Positions 47,158 through 59,338 of a stretch of 64,000 nucleotides of DNA are shown piece after piece. Positions within the stretch are counted from its first letter, which is position 1. Every line of letters starts with the position of its first letter. Below the pieces are notes generated by a model. That model worked only from the letters and a program-made list of their open reading frames with translations. It ran no database searches and was not told the origin of the DNA. The stretch lies in NCBI RefSeq assembly GCF_003049525.1, contig NZ_PYWL01000007.1, forward strand, positions 1 through 64,000, written 5' to 3'. Source of the stretch: Lysinibacillus fusiformis. Lineage in GTDB: Bacteria; Bacillota; Bacilli; Bacillales_A; Planococcaceae. The position numbers and the translations under genes are program-made.

Positions 47158-48174
47158 ATGGCATTAAAATTAGCAATTAATGGATTTGGACGTATTGGAC
47201 GTTTAGTATTTCGTGAGGCAATGAAGCAAAATGAATTTGAAGTAGTAGCTGTAAACGACTTAACAGACGCAGGTCAGCTTGCACACTTATTGAAATATGA
47301 TTCAGTCCACGGTATCTATGATGCTGAAGTCAATGCAGATGAAGATTCTTTCGTAGTAAATGGTCAACGTATAAAAGTATATGCTGAAAAAGATCCTTCA
47401 CAATTACCATGGGGTGAATTAGGAGTAGACGTAGTTCTTGAATGTACTGGTCATTTCCGTTCAGTGGAAGAAGTAGGGAAGCATATTGAAGCAGGAGCTA
47501 AAAAAGCAATCCTTTCTGCACCAGCAAAAGGAGAAATGCCTACATTTGTGATGGGTGTTAACCATACAGACTATAACCCAGCAACAGATGATGTTATCTC
47601 AAATGCTTCTTGTACAACAAACTGTCTTGCGCCTGTAGCGAAAGTACTTGATGAGAAATTTGGCATTGAACGCGGTATGATGACAACAATCCACTCTTAC
47701 ACAAACGATCAACGAATCTTAGACTTCCCACACTCTGACCCACGTCGTGCACGTGCAGGAGCGGTATCTATGATTCCAACAACAACTGGGGCAGCGGTAG
47801 CCGTTTCTAAAGTATTACCACAATTAAAAGGTAAATTAGATGGCTTCTCTATGCGTGTACCAACACCTAACGTATCATGTGTAGACTTAGTTGTAGAATT
47901 AAAAGCAGATGTAACGAAAGAAGCAATTAATGCGGTATTAAAAGAAGCATCTGAAAATGAATTAAAAGGCATTTTAGACTACAACGAACTACCATTAGTT
48001 TCTATTGATTATAACGGTAACCACCATTCTTCTACTGTTGATGGTCTTTCAACAATGGTATTAGAAAACAAAATGGTGAAGGTTCTAGCTTGGTACGATA
48101 ACGAAATTGGTTACTCTACTCGCTTAATGGACTTAGCTTTATACATTGCTGAACAAGGGTTAAACAATAAATAA
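47158..48174 (+). CDS. gapA: Glyceraldehyde-3-phosphate dehydrogenase (glycolytic)
   Basis: A 338-aa protein from ATG 47158 after GGAGGAATTA; 15 nt of extra frame upstream is not used. NAD-fold GFGRIGRLVFREA (about 9-21), Asp in VNDLTD (NAD preference), catalytic Cys in ASCTTNCLAP (about 155), and H in TTIHSYTNDQ. Catalyses phosphorylating oxidation of G3P in glycolysis; regulated by the neighbouring cggR. Confidence 0.96.
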   Translation: MALKLAINGFGRIGRLVFREAMKQNEFEVVAVNDLTDAGQLAHLLKYDSVHGIYDAEVNADEDSFVVNGQRIKVYAEKDPSQLPWGELGVDVVLECTGHFRSVEEVGKHIEAGAKKAILSAPAKGEMPTFVMGVNHTDYNPATDDVISNASCTTNCLAPVAKVLDEKFGIERGMMTTIHSYTNDQRILDFPHSDPRRARAGAVSMIPTTTGAAVAVSKVLPQLKGKLDGFSMRVPTPNVSCVDLVVELKADVTKEAINAVLKEASENELKGILDYNELPLVSIDYNGNHHSSTVDGLSTMVLENKMVKVLAWYDNEIGYSTRLMDLALYIAEQGLNNK

Positions 48175-48281
48175 GTATCATATTTCAACATTTTGAGTAA
48201 AAAGTGTGACATAATACTGCTTTTTATGCACAAAAAGTATAGCCTTTATAATATCGAATAGATATAATATACAAGGGTAAT

Positions 48282-48315
48282 GGGAGTAAGGGTTAACCCT
48301 TACTCCCTTTTTGTC
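48282..48315 (+). terminator. Terminator downstream of gapA
   Basis: A 26-bp perfect palindrome beginning GGGAGTAAGGG and ending CTTACTCCC, then TTTTTG. It may allow part of the transcripts to continue into pgk. Confidence 0.85.
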
Positions 48316-48684
48316 TAAATTCAGCAGGAAATACCCACCTCTATAGGTAATGAGATGAATACACAAATGGCTCTCTTTAATGGAGTGGGTGTCCAAACAC
48401 CGACTACATCAAGATAATAGCCTAGCGGATGTCACAGATTTTGTTGGGACTCCAACACTAATGCGTAATTCATATATGGTGTTTGCAAGACATAAAAGGG
48501 TACTTTTGCTACTATAAAATAAGTATTAGGGTTCATTATCAAAAGTTGGAGAATCATATGCACATTAGATGGTGACCCCGAAAAAGTACCAAGATGACTT
48601 TTCGATTTAGGAAGCATGGTGTGGAGCCAAGATGGGTAAAACACAATGATGTAAGACTAAAACAGCTTTGAAGGGAGTTTCTTC
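48316..48684. other. Unexplained 370-nt spacer between gapA terminator and pgk
   Basis: No gene with a supported ribosome site was found. It contains a weak promoter-like TTTTGC/TATAAA near 48505-48520 and small repeats (GGTGT-CCAA-ACACC near 48390-48402). The ribosome site of pgk (GAAGGGAG) ends it. A second promoter for pgk-tpiA-gpmI-eno may lie here. Confidence 0.4.
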
Positions 48685-49869
48685 ATGTTAAATAAGAAGA
48701 CAATGAAAGATATTGATGTAAAAGGTAAACGCGTTTTTGTACGTGTTGATTTTAATGTTCCAATGGCGGATGGGGCCATTACAGATGAAACACGTATTCG
48801 AGCAGCTATTCCAACAATTGAATACTTAGTAGAGCAAGGTGCAAAAGTCATTTTAGCTTCTCATTTAGGTCGTCCAAAGGGTGAAGTAAAAGAGGATATG
48901 CGTCTAACAGCAGTTGGTATTCGCTTAGCGGAGCTAATGAGCAAACCAGTTACGAAGCTAGATGAATCTATTGGGCAAGCAGTGGAAGAAGCTGTTGCGA
49001 GCATGCAGGATGGAGACATTTTACTTCTTGAAAACGTTCGTTTCCATGCAGGCGAAGAAAAAAATGATCCAGCTTTAGCACAGCAATTTGCTCAGCTAGC
49101 AGATATTTATGTCAATGATGCTTTCGGTGCAGCTCACCGTGCACATGCTTCTACAGAAGGAATCGCCAAGCACATTCCTGCAGTATCAGGTTTCCTTATG
49201 CAAACGGAATTAGATGTACTTGGTAAAGCGCTATCGAATCCTGAACATCCATTTACAGCGATTATCGGTGGTGCCAAAGTTAAAGATAAAATTGGTGTAA
49301 TTGAAAGTTTATTAGAAAAAGTAGACCACTTAATTATTGGTGGTGGATTATCATTCACGTTCATTAAGGCACAAGGCTACGATATTGGGAAATCTTTATT
49401 AGAAGAAGATAAAATTGAGCTAGCAAAATCATTTATTGAAAAGGCAAAAGCAAAAGGCGTGCAATTACATATGCCAATTGATGCGGTAGTGGCTAATGAA
49501 TTTTCACAAGATGCGGAAACAAAAGTTGTGGATGTTGATGCTATTCCTGCCGATTGGATGGGGCTAGACATTGGGCCAAAAACAGCAGCTCACTATGCAG
49601 AGGTCATTAAAAATTCTAAATTGATTATTTGGAACGGACCAATGGGTGTCTTTGAAATGGATAAATTTGAGAATGGTACAAAAACAGTGGCTGATGCAAT
49701 GGCAACTACATCCGGTTATACAGTAATCGGTGGTGGTGACTCTGCAGCGGCAGTTGAAAAGTTTGAAGTAGCTACTAAAATGGATCACATTTCTACAGGT
49801 GGCGGTGCTTCACTAGAGCTAATGGAAGGTAAAGAGCTTCCAGGAATTGTTGCACTAAACGATAAATAA
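48685..49869 (+). CDS. pgk: Phosphoglycerate kinase
   Basis: A 394-aa enzyme making ATP from 1,3-bisphosphoglycerate. VRVDFNVPM (about 18-26), [22 protein letters not shown], and the C-terminal nucleotide site NGPMGVFE and [10 protein letters not shown]. First gene of pgk-tpiA-gpmI-eno. Confidence 0.97.
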   Translation: MLNKKTMKDIDVKGKRVFVRVDFNVPMADGAITDETRIRAAIPTIEYLVEQGAKVILASHLGRPKGEVKEDMRLTAVGIRLAELMSKPVTKLDESIGQAVEEAVASMQDGDILLLENVRFHAGEEKNDPALAQQFAQLADIYVNDAFGAAHRAHASTEGIAKHIPAVSGFLMQTELDVLGKALSNPEHPFTAIIGGAKVKDKIGVIESLLEKVDHLIIGGGLSFTFIKAQGYDIGKSLLEEDKIELAKSFIEKAKAKGVQLHMPIDAVVANEFSQDAETKVVDVDAIPADWMGLDIGPKTAAHYAEVIKNSKLIIWNGPMGVFEMDKFENGTKTVADAMATTSGYTVIGGGDSAAAVEKFEVATKMDHISTGGGASLELMEGKELPGIVALNDK

Positions 49870-49896
49870 GCCAAATAAAAAATCGGAGGCAAGACG

Positions 49897-50650
49897 ATGC
49901 GTAAACCAATTATTGCAGGTAACTGGAAAATGTTTAAGACATTTGAAGAAGCTATACAATTTGTAGATGCCGTACAGGATAAACTTCCTTCTAATGAGAA
50001 AGTAGATGCTGTAATTTGCGCACCAGCACTTTACCTACCTACACTTGTGCAAGTTGCTAGTGAATCAGAGCTAGCTATTGGTGCCCAAACGATGCACTAT
50101 GAAAATGAAGGTGCCTTTACTGGTGAAATTAGCCCTGCACAGCTAGCAAGTGTGGACGTGGACTATGTTATATTAGGACACTCAGAACGTCGCGAGTACT
50201 ACAATGAAACAGATGACGCTATTAATAAAAAAGTAGCAGCAGCACTTGCACATAATATTGTACCGATTATATGCTGTGGTGAAACGCTAGAGGAACGAGA
50301 AGCGGGAACGACAGAGCAAAAGGTTGCGGGCCAAATTAAAGCGGCACTTGCTGGATTCGAAGCGCAGCAAGTAGAGCATATGGTCATTGCCTATGAACCA
50401 ATTTGGGCAATCGGTACAGGTAAAACGGCTACAGCCGATGATGCCAATCAAGTTTGCGGAGCGATTCGTTCGGTCGTTGAGGAATTATTTGATGCTGAAA
50501 CGGCCAATGCAGTTCGCATCCAATACGGTGGCAGCGTTAAGCCTGACAACGTTCATGAGCTTTTATCAAAAGAGCATATTGATGGAGCATTAGTAGGTGG
50601 AGCAAGCTTACAACCAGAATCTTATTTAACATTATTGGAGGCGGCAGCAA

Positions 50651-50658
<8 letters not shown>
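49897..50658 (+). CDS. tpiA: Triosephosphate isomerase
   Basis: A 253-aa TIM barrel. N/K site GNWKMFKT (about 8-15), catalytic H in GHSERREYY (about 95), E in [12 protein letters not shown] (about 167), and phosphate-binding GGSV and GGASL. Its 3' end overlaps gpmI by 8 nt. Confidence 0.97.
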
Positions 50659-53487
<2,829 letters not shown>

Positions 53488-53503
53488 GCGACTAATACGT
53501 ATT

Positions 53504-53542
53504 TCGTCCCAAAAGTTAAACATACTTTTGGGGCGATTTTTT
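53504..53542 (+). terminator. Terminator of eno
   Basis: TCGTCCCAAAAGT / ACTTTTGGGGCGA stem with TTTTTT. Confidence 0.85.
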
Positions 53543-53634
53543 ATGGATGTTGTCATGAAAAATGAACAAAGCATCCATCGTTTAAAATGATTATAATAAT
53601 ATATATGGAAGAAAGTTATGAAAGGGAAAATACT

Positions 53635-54246
53635 ATGGAGAAAAATATGGAAGTATTTGCTGGAACAGATCGTCTTCTATTAAGAAAATTTCAGACGGAT
53701 GATATTGAAAGTTTTTACACATATCGGGCTGATCCTGAAATTGCTAAATATCAATCGTGGGAGAATTATCAATATCACGAAGCAAAAACGTTCGTGCATC
53801 ACCAAATAAATCATGTTCCTAATCAGCCAGGGACATGGTACCAATTCGCCATTGCTTTGAAGGAAACGAATGAGCTTATTGGAGATTGCGCACTTCACAC
53901 GCCTTTAAGTGAACCACGCATTGTAGAAATTGGATTTACCCTTTCTCCGGAACATCAGGGGAAGGGATATGCAAAGGAAGCGGTTTGCGCGTTAATAAAT
54001 TATCTTTTCCATTCATTAAAGAAACATAAAGTCATTGCCTTTACGGATGTGAGAAATAACAATTCTATTGCCGTACTTGAGCGTATAGGGATGAGACGCG
54101 AAGGTCATTTCTTACAAAACTATATGTCCAAGGGACAATGGGTGGATGAATATCAATATTCTATTTTAGCGTCTGAATGGGAGAGCAGTAAATTTGACTG
54201 TAAGCTTCAGACGAAAGGAGAGCAGCGTGACAATGAACATTCTTGA
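53635..54246 (+). CDS. GNAT-family N-acetyltransferase
   Basis: A 203-aa protein from ATG 53635, preceded by AAAGGG; 48 nt of upstream frame lack a site. RimJ/RimL-like GNAT: TDRLLLRKFQTDDIESFY (about 12-29) and acetyl-CoA loop LSPEHQGKGYAKEAV (about 105-119). The substrate could be a ribosomal protein or an amino-sugar. Overlaps the next GNAT gene by 20 nt. Confidence 0.88.
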   Translation: MEKNMEVFAGTDRLLLRKFQTDDIESFYTYRADPEIAKYQSWENYQYHEAKTFVHHQINHVPNQPGTWYQFAIALKETNELIGDCALHTPLSEPRIVEIGFTLSPEHQGKGYAKEAVCALINYLFHSLKKHKVIAFTDVRNNNSIAVLERIGMRREGHFLQNYMSKGQWVDEYQYSILASEWESSKFDCKLQTKGEQRDNEHS

Positions 54247-54748
54247 AACAGAACGACTAATATTGCGCTTACAAACAACGGATGATGCGCCATTTATTCT
54301 TGAGCTAGTGAATGATCCCTCGTGGATACAATTTATCGGTGACCGCGGTGTGAAGACCGTAGAGGAGGCGGCTCGTTATATAGAAAATGGTGCAATACGG
54401 ATGTATGAGCAATTCGGATTTTGCCTATATGTAGTGGAAAAAACGGAAGATCAAACCCCGATAGGAATATGCGGTTTCGTCAAAAGAGATAATTTAGAGG
54501 ATGTAGATATTGGTTTCGCGTTTCTCCCTGATTATTGGGGAAAGGGATATGCCTATGAAGCAGCATCAGCCGTTTTAGCCTATGGTCTAGAGACACTAGG
54601 ATTTAATCGAATTGTGGCTATTACTACCCAAGATAATCATGCGTCAGCTAAGTTACTCGAAAGAATAGGCTTGCAGTTTGAAAAGGTCATCCAATTTTCC
54701 AATGATTCTGAGGAACTTAGACTGTTCTCATTAGATGATGAAAGTTAA
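54227..54748 (+). CDS. GNAT-family N-acetyltransferase (second copy)
   Basis: A 173-aa protein from GTG 54227, 6 nt after AAGGAG; ATG 54233 is possible. ILETERLILRLQTTDDAPFI and acetyl-CoA loop LPDYWGKGYAYEAASAVL. Same RimJ-like class as the preceding gene, sharing only moderate likeness. Translational coupling indicates that the two act together or in sequence. Confidence 0.85.
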   Translation: MTMNILETERLILRLQTTDDAPFILELVNDPSWIQFIGDRGVKTVEEAARYIENGAIRMYEQFGFCLYVVEKTEDQTPIGICGFVKRDNLEDVDIGFAFLPDYWGKGYAYEAASAVLAYGLETLGFNRIVAITTQDNHASAKLLERIGLQFEKVIQFSNDSEELRLFSLDDES

Positions 54749-54756
54749 TGAATATA

Positions 54757-54800
54757 AAAAGGTCAGTCTGAAGTGTTAGCTCACTACAGACCGACTCTCC
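54757..54800 (-). terminator. Terminator of the dlt operon
   Basis: On the minus strand GGTCTG-AGTG / CACT-CAGAC stem followed by TGACCTTTTTAT. It may also end the GNAT transcript. Confidence 0.65.
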
Positions 54801-54813
54801 ATTTGCTATTACA

Positions 54814-55989
54814 TTACTGCTGTGCCCAGTATTTATCCATATTCTGGTCTAAATAAACCCAGCCCTTCCAGCCAATATGAATCGTATCCATTATAAAATA
54901 AGGGTCGTACTCATGGTCTGTAAAATCAACATAGTCGACATTGGCATCCTTTAATAGTTGTGCCATCTTCTCATAATATTGTTGTCGTCGTTCTTTAGAA
55001 TAGCCATTATAATCATACCAATAGCCGTTAACGGGAATAGAGACGAATAATGGCTTAGCACCAGCATCCTTTAACACATCCATAACTAGCTGAAAATCCT
55101 TGTACTCAGGAGATTCCGTATAATCTTCATGCTTTCGCATATTCTTAAACTTTGAAAAATTAGCGTTAACCAGTCGCTTGTAAGCTCTATTTTCAATCAT
55201 ATATTCATTGGAGACACGTTTCTCCCCATAGGCTTCAGCATGCTGTATTTGCTGTTCAAAGCTTTGGTCCGCAACGAGCTTATCATTATTTTTTAATGAA
55301 TGCCCCTTGCGAGGGAATAGCGAATAGTAGAGATCCTTTTTTTCTAGTAATTCCTTGTGAAAGCGGCCCGCTATCATAGCCATACGTCCTGTAACAGGAT
55401 GTTTTTTGCCATTAGACATTTGATATTGATACATCGTTTTTAAGAGACGATCTCGCTCAACGGTATCAAATTCTAGCAGGCGCTCCATAGCCTGTTTACG
55501 GAGATGAGCATCCATGTCACGATTAAACGCTAAGTCATAGGCATGTAACATAGAATAATTCGGTGAAAAATGGAATTCACCCATACCTTTTTCCGTAAAC
55601 CATTGGGGTGAAATAATAAAAACTAATTTTTTGCCCTCTAAATTTTTCTCTTGCGCAGCAAAATTTAAGAAATGCGTAATGGACTGCATCCCACCACGAC
55701 CAATCATAAATGTCGTATACGGGGCATCTGTTGCTCGAGCATAATTATAAGGGTGAAACGGGTCAAATCGATTTAATTCAGAGGAACCGTATAAAGGCAT
55801 GGAAGTAGGCTCCTGTAACATTCGCTCCTGTAAATACGTGCCTTGAAAGACGAGTGGAGACATATTTGTTTTGGCTTGCTCCACATCATCTTCTGATATC
55901 CATGCTTTGATCCAAGAATTTGGAAAGAAGACAAAGCCGGAAAACAGGGCTAAGGCAATAAATAGTGATAGAAAGCCTTTTTTTATCAT
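54814..55989 (-). CDS. dltD: D-alanyl-lipoteichoic acid biosynthesis protein DltD
   Basis: A 391-aa protein. N-terminal membrane anchor (about 5-25) with an extracellular SGNH-like domain: catalytic Ser in MPLYGSSELNRF (about 69-70) and C-terminal DxxH region DTIHIGWKGW. Transfers D-alanine to teichoic acid with DltB. Starts in a 4-nt overlap with dltC. Confidence 0.93.
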   Translation of the reverse strand: MIKKGFLSLFIALALFSGFVFFPNSWIKAWISEDDVEQAKTNMSPLVFQGTYLQERMLQEPTSMPLYGSSELNRFDPFHPYNYARATDAPYTTFMIGRGGMQSITHFLNFAAQEKNLEGKKLVFIISPQWFTEKGMGEFHFSPNYSMLHAYDLAFNRDMDAHLRKQAMERLLEFDTVERDRLLKTMYQYQMSNGKKHPVTGRMAMIAGRFHKELLEKKDLYYSLFPRKGHSLKNNDKLVADQSFEQQIQHAEAYGEKRVSNEYMIENRAYKRLVNANFSKFKNMRKHEDYTESPEYKDFQLVMDVLKDAGAKPLFVSIPVNGYWYDYNGYSKERRQQYYEKMAQLLKDANVDYVDFTDHEYDPYFIMDTIHIGWKGWVYLDQNMDKYWAQQ

Positions 55990-56219
55990 TGTCTTTCAGC
56001 TAACTTCCCTGCAATACGATTCGGCGTGTTCCATTCTTCACGATTAAAATCAGTAATAGGTACAGAAATATTAAAACGGTTCTCAATTTCTACCAATAAA
56101 TTAATGGTACCAAAGGAATCAAGAAGACCTTCCTCGAATAGATCGATATCTGGGTTTTCTACAATAATTTCATCTTCACATAACTCCACTAGCATTTCTA
56201 AAACTTGTTGTTTTTCCAT
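55986..56219 (-). CDS. dltC: D-alanine carrier protein DltC
   Basis: A 77-aa acyl-carrier-like protein. The phosphopantetheine site is S35 in GLLDSFGTINLL. Loaded by DltA, used by DltB. AAAGGAG before the ATG. Confidence 0.95.
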   Translation of the reverse strand: MEKQQVLEMLVELCEDEIIVENPDIDLFEEGLLDSFGTINLLVEIENRFNISVPITDFNREEWNTPNRIAGKLAERQ

Positions 56220-56267
56220 TAATAATTCTCCTTTATTGAACAGGCTTTATTTGTAGAAAGCCTTTAG

Positions 56268-57431
56268 TTAAAATAATTTCCCTGAAAAGATATAGAAGCC
56301 AAAACATACGGCATTGAACGTGATAAATACACCAATGGCATGCGTCCATTTATTTTTTGGCCAAAGCTTATGCTTTTTATTCCAGCGTTCGAATTTATCG
56401 AAGCTAATAATTAATAAGGCATGATAGAGACCATAAACGACAAAATGCCATTCGAGGCCATGCCAAATGCCCATTAAAAAGAATAGTAAAAAGAACCCTA
56501 TATATGAAATGGCGAATTTATTTTTCAGCCATTTTTTCTTCGTCATCCAAAGAACAAAGCGCATATAAACATAATCTCTGAACCAGAAGGAAAGACTCAT
56601 ATGCCAACGATTCCAAAAGTCTTTAATATTGCGACTGGCAAATGGACGGTTAAAGTTAATAGGTGTTTGAATGCCCATTATTCGGCTTACACCTACTGCG
56701 AATGCACTATAGCCTGCAAAATCAAAGAATAAGTAAAAGCTATACATATACATATACGCTAACTGTCCTTGGAAAGGTGTCAAATAGTTATACGTATGGT
56801 TTGGCAAATAAATAAGTGTGTAGTTGTAGATTAAATAAGCCAATATAAATTTATATAAAAAGCCCACAAAGATATAGTTAATGCCACTTAGTAACAGCTT
56901 TTGATAGTCTTCCGAAGAGGGAACCGAATGAAAATCCTTCGTAAAACGGCGCCAACGATCGATAGGACCCGACGATACTGTAGGAAAGAACAGTAAAAAA
57001 TAGGCCAGTTCGACGATAGAGACTTTTTCCTTCATTAAGCCGTCGCGTGTTTCTAAAATCATTTGCACTGCTTTAAACGTAATGTAGGACACACCAAGGA
57101 AGCCGAATAAATGATGCAGACCAAGGATAGGCAAAATCTTCACTAGCACAAGCGGCAAAATCGACAGGAGCACAGCCATGACAAAAACGGGTCCATTATT
57201 TTGCTGCAGTCGATAGCGTTGATAAGCCGTAATAAGCACTATTTGAAAGACCGTAAACAATATTAACGAAATTGATCCGTTCAAGGAGTGTCCAAAGATA
57301 AGAGCTAAAACAATCAACGATACCAATAAATTATAATGCTTCGCAGACTTGCCACGTAAACCTAATAAAATAGTAGGTAGCAATAATAGTCCAATAATGA
57401 GAAAGAATGCTATATTTCCATAAGGCGTCAT
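56268..57431 (-). CDS. dltB: D-alanyl transfer protein DltB (MBOAT)
   Basis: A 387-aa membrane O-acyltransferase with about ten helices. MBOAT core FWNRWHMSLSFWFRDYVYMRF and the catalytic His in MGIWHGLEWHFVVYGLYH. It moves D-alanyl groups across the membrane from DltC. ATG overlaps the stop of dltA by 4 nt. Confidence 0.95.
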   Translation of the reverse strand: MTPYGNIAFFLIIGLLLLPTILLGLRGKSAKHYNLLVSLIVLALIFGHSLNGSISLILFTVFQIVLITAYQRYRLQQNNGPVFVMAVLLSILPLVLVKILPILGLHHLFGFLGVSYITFKAVQMILETRDGLMKEKVSIVELAYFLLFFPTVSSGPIDRWRRFTKDFHSVPSSEDYQKLLLSGINYIFVGFLYKFILAYLIYNYTLIYLPNHTYNYLTPFQGQLAYMYMYSFYLFFDFAGYSAFAVGVSRIMGIQTPINFNRPFASRNIKDFWNRWHMSLSFWFRDYVYMRFVLWMTKKKWLKNKFAISYIGFFLLFFLMGIWHGLEWHFVVYGLYHALLIISFDKFERWNKKHKLWPKNKWTHAIGVFITFNAVCFGFYIFSGKLF

Positions 57432-58903
57432 ACTGTTTCCATAACCGCCAATCCTTTACGATCGACTTTACCATTTGGATTTAGCGGTAAAGCATCCATA
57501 TATTTAAACGTTCTAGGTATCATATAGGCTGGTAAATACTCCGATAATAGGGTCTTCAACTGCTTAGTCATTTTAAAAGCAGAGTCCGCTAAAGGCTCAC
57601 GCAAAACGATATGAGCATTTAGAGAAACAATTTCATTATCTTTATGGACAGGAACAACTACACAGCTTGAAACAGGTGGCAGGTTACTAATTTGTTTCTC
57701 AATCTCCTCGATCTCTAAGCGATAACCATGTAATTTTACTTGGAAATCCTTGCGACCTAAAAAGAACAAATACCCATCTTGCTCATAGCCCATATCTCCT
57801 GTTTGATAGATGCGATGACCAGCTATGGTTGGAAAGGCTTTAGCTGTTAACTCGGGTGCTCCTAAATAGCCTGCACTGACAGTTGGCCCCGAAATAACAA
57901 TTTCTCCATCATCTAATAAAGAAACGTTTCCCTCAGAAATAGGAGCAATCGGTAATTGCTCAAATTGTTCTATTAATGCTTCAGTTACTTTTACATAGGA
58001 TACAGCGACAGTCGTTTCCGTAGGTCCGTATAAATTATAAATAGTGGCCTGTGGAAAACGTTGCATGAGCTCTTTAATGACAGGTATTGGTAAAACCTCA
58101 CCGCAGAATAAAAAGGTATCTAATGCAGGCATGAGCCTTTGCTCCCATTCCTTGTTCATTAAGCACATCTTGGCAAAGGAAGGGGTAGACGTCCAAACAC
58201 GAGTGTTGGACAACGCTAATGAGTCAAATAAAGCTCGCGGGTTGGCGATTTCTTGTTGTGTAATTGCATAAAGTGTATGCCCTCCTACAAGAGCTGGATA
58301 GAGATCCATGACGGATAAGTCAAAAGAATAGGGAGCTTGATTTAAAAATACGCCTGATTCCTGTATGGGAAAATTATCCTGCATCCAAGTAACGAAATGA
58401 GCTAAATTATTGGCAGTTATTTGGACGCCCTTTGGCTGCCCAGTTGAGCCAGAAGTGTAAATGATATAATGAATGTCCTCCTGCTGCACCCAGCTTGTTG
58501 CTGCTGGACTGTCTTGGAGGGAGGATGAGTCTAACACTTCACTCACTGCTACTACAGGTATGTTTGTTAGCATCTGTAATGGTTCTGTCGTGAATACTAG
58601 ACAAGCTTTCGATGCCTCCAAAATTAACTGTAATCTTTCAGACGGTGTTGACGAGTCAACGGGTACATATGGGTGTCCCGCCTTTACTGCGCCCAAAAAG
58701 GCAGCAATCTGTAAAGGGGACATATGTCCATAAACGACAATGGGCTGCTGTCTCTGCAAATGATGTGCCATGATATAATCGGCTATACAATCCGAATAAT
58801 GCCAAAGCTCACCATATGTTAAGGAGGCATTGTGGGTTTGATAAGCAGTTTTTTGTGGCTGTTGGATGGCCACACGTTCGATAGCTGCTAAAATACTTAA
58901 CAT
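57428..58903 (-). CDS. dltA: D-alanine-D-alanyl carrier protein ligase
   Basis: A 491-aa ANL-type adenylation enzyme that activates D-alanine and loads DltC. AMP motif IIYTSGSTGQPKGVQ, then NLYGPTETTVAVSYV, YQTGDMGYEQDGYLFFLGR and C-terminal NPNGKVDRK. AAAGGAG upstream of ATG 58903. First large gene of the operon. Confidence 0.96.
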   Translation of the reverse strand: MLSILAAIERVAIQQPQKTAYQTHNASLTYGELWHYSDCIADYIMAHHLQRQQPIVVYGHMSPLQIAAFLGAVKAGHPYVPVDSSTPSERLQLILEASKACLVFTTEPLQMLTNIPVVAVSEVLDSSSLQDSPAATSWVQQEDIHYIIYTSGSTGQPKGVQITANNLAHFVTWMQDNFPIQESGVFLNQAPYSFDLSVMDLYPALVGGHTLYAITQQEIANPRALFDSLALSNTRVWTSTPSFAKMCLMNKEWEQRLMPALDTFLFCGEVLPIPVIKELMQRFPQATIYNLYGPTETTVAVSYVKVTEALIEQFEQLPIAPISEGNVSLLDDGEIVISGPTVSAGYLGAPELTAKAFPTIAGHRIYQTGDMGYEQDGYLFFLGRKDFQVKLHGYRLEIEEIEKQISNLPPVSSCVVVPVHKDNEIVSLNAHIVLREPLADSAFKMTKQLKTLLSEYLPAYMIPRTFKYMDALPLNPNGKVDRKGLAVMETV

Positions 58904-58920
58904 CAGTAAAACTCCTTTAT

Positions 58921-59058
58921 TTAAAATTCCGTATATATAAATGGTCCAGCGTTCATATCATGAAAGCCATGTATAAGAAACAACAGCACCAAAACGATCA
59001 AATAAAATAACGTGAATCCGATAAAGCGTAGATACTCATTATTTTTGATGGATTCCAT
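58921..59058 (-). CDS. dltX: Teichoic acid D-alanylation small protein DltX
   Basis: A 45-aa protein from ATG 59058, 2 nt after GGAGGTGGAC. A single membrane helix (about 13-30; FIGFTLFYLIVLVLLFLIHG) and the conserved C-terminal FIYTEF end, matching the FIYNEF motif of the DltX family. It acts with DltB and DltD in the extracellular step. Starts the dltXABCD operon. Confidence 0.9.
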   Translation of the reverse strand: MESIKNNEYLRFIGFTLFYLIVLVLLFLIHGFHDMNAGPFIYTEF

Positions 59059-59183
59059 TTGTCCACCTCCAATGAAAAAAAGTATAGGATTAAACTTTCA
59101 AAAAATACTAATTTACTAGTTAAAAATCCTTACCTTATGTTTTTAACACTGATTTGACGGAATGTGGAGAAAAATGTTGCTGG

Positions 59184-59233
59184 ATTAAGGTGAATTCATT
59201 AAATCATAAGATTAATTTAAGGTAAATTTAAGG
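59184..59233 (-). promoter_or_regulatory. Tandem repeats upstream of dltX
   Basis: Read on the minus strand, CCTTAAAT occurs at 59233-59226 and 59222-59215, exactly 11 bp apart. A weaker CTTATGAT copy lies one more step on, and a CCTTAAT at 59190-59184. The 11-bp period is typical of OmpR-family regulator sites. The sequence does not fit Pho or WalR boxes well. The regulator is unknown. The rest of 59059-59283 shows nothing else. Confidence 0.4.
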
Positions 59234-59283
59234 TTCTGGGGGAATGTACAAGAATTACAAACTGTTGGATGGCTATTTTTATG

Positions 59284-59338
59284 TAAAAAGGGCACGAACA
59301 TAAGGGAATAATCTCAACTTATGTTCGTGCCCTTATTT
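59284..59338 (-). terminator. Terminator of the alkaline phosphatase gene
   Basis: AAGGGCACGAACATAAG / CTTATGTTCGTGCCCTT, a 17-bp stem, with T-runs on both sides (minus: CCCTTTTTAC); ends just 1 nt from the phoA stop. Confidence 0.85.

Noticed and set aside
56026..56256. 76-aa plus-strand frame at dltC
   Set aside because: Complementary to dltC, whose Ser35 carrier motif and operon overlaps are unequivocal.
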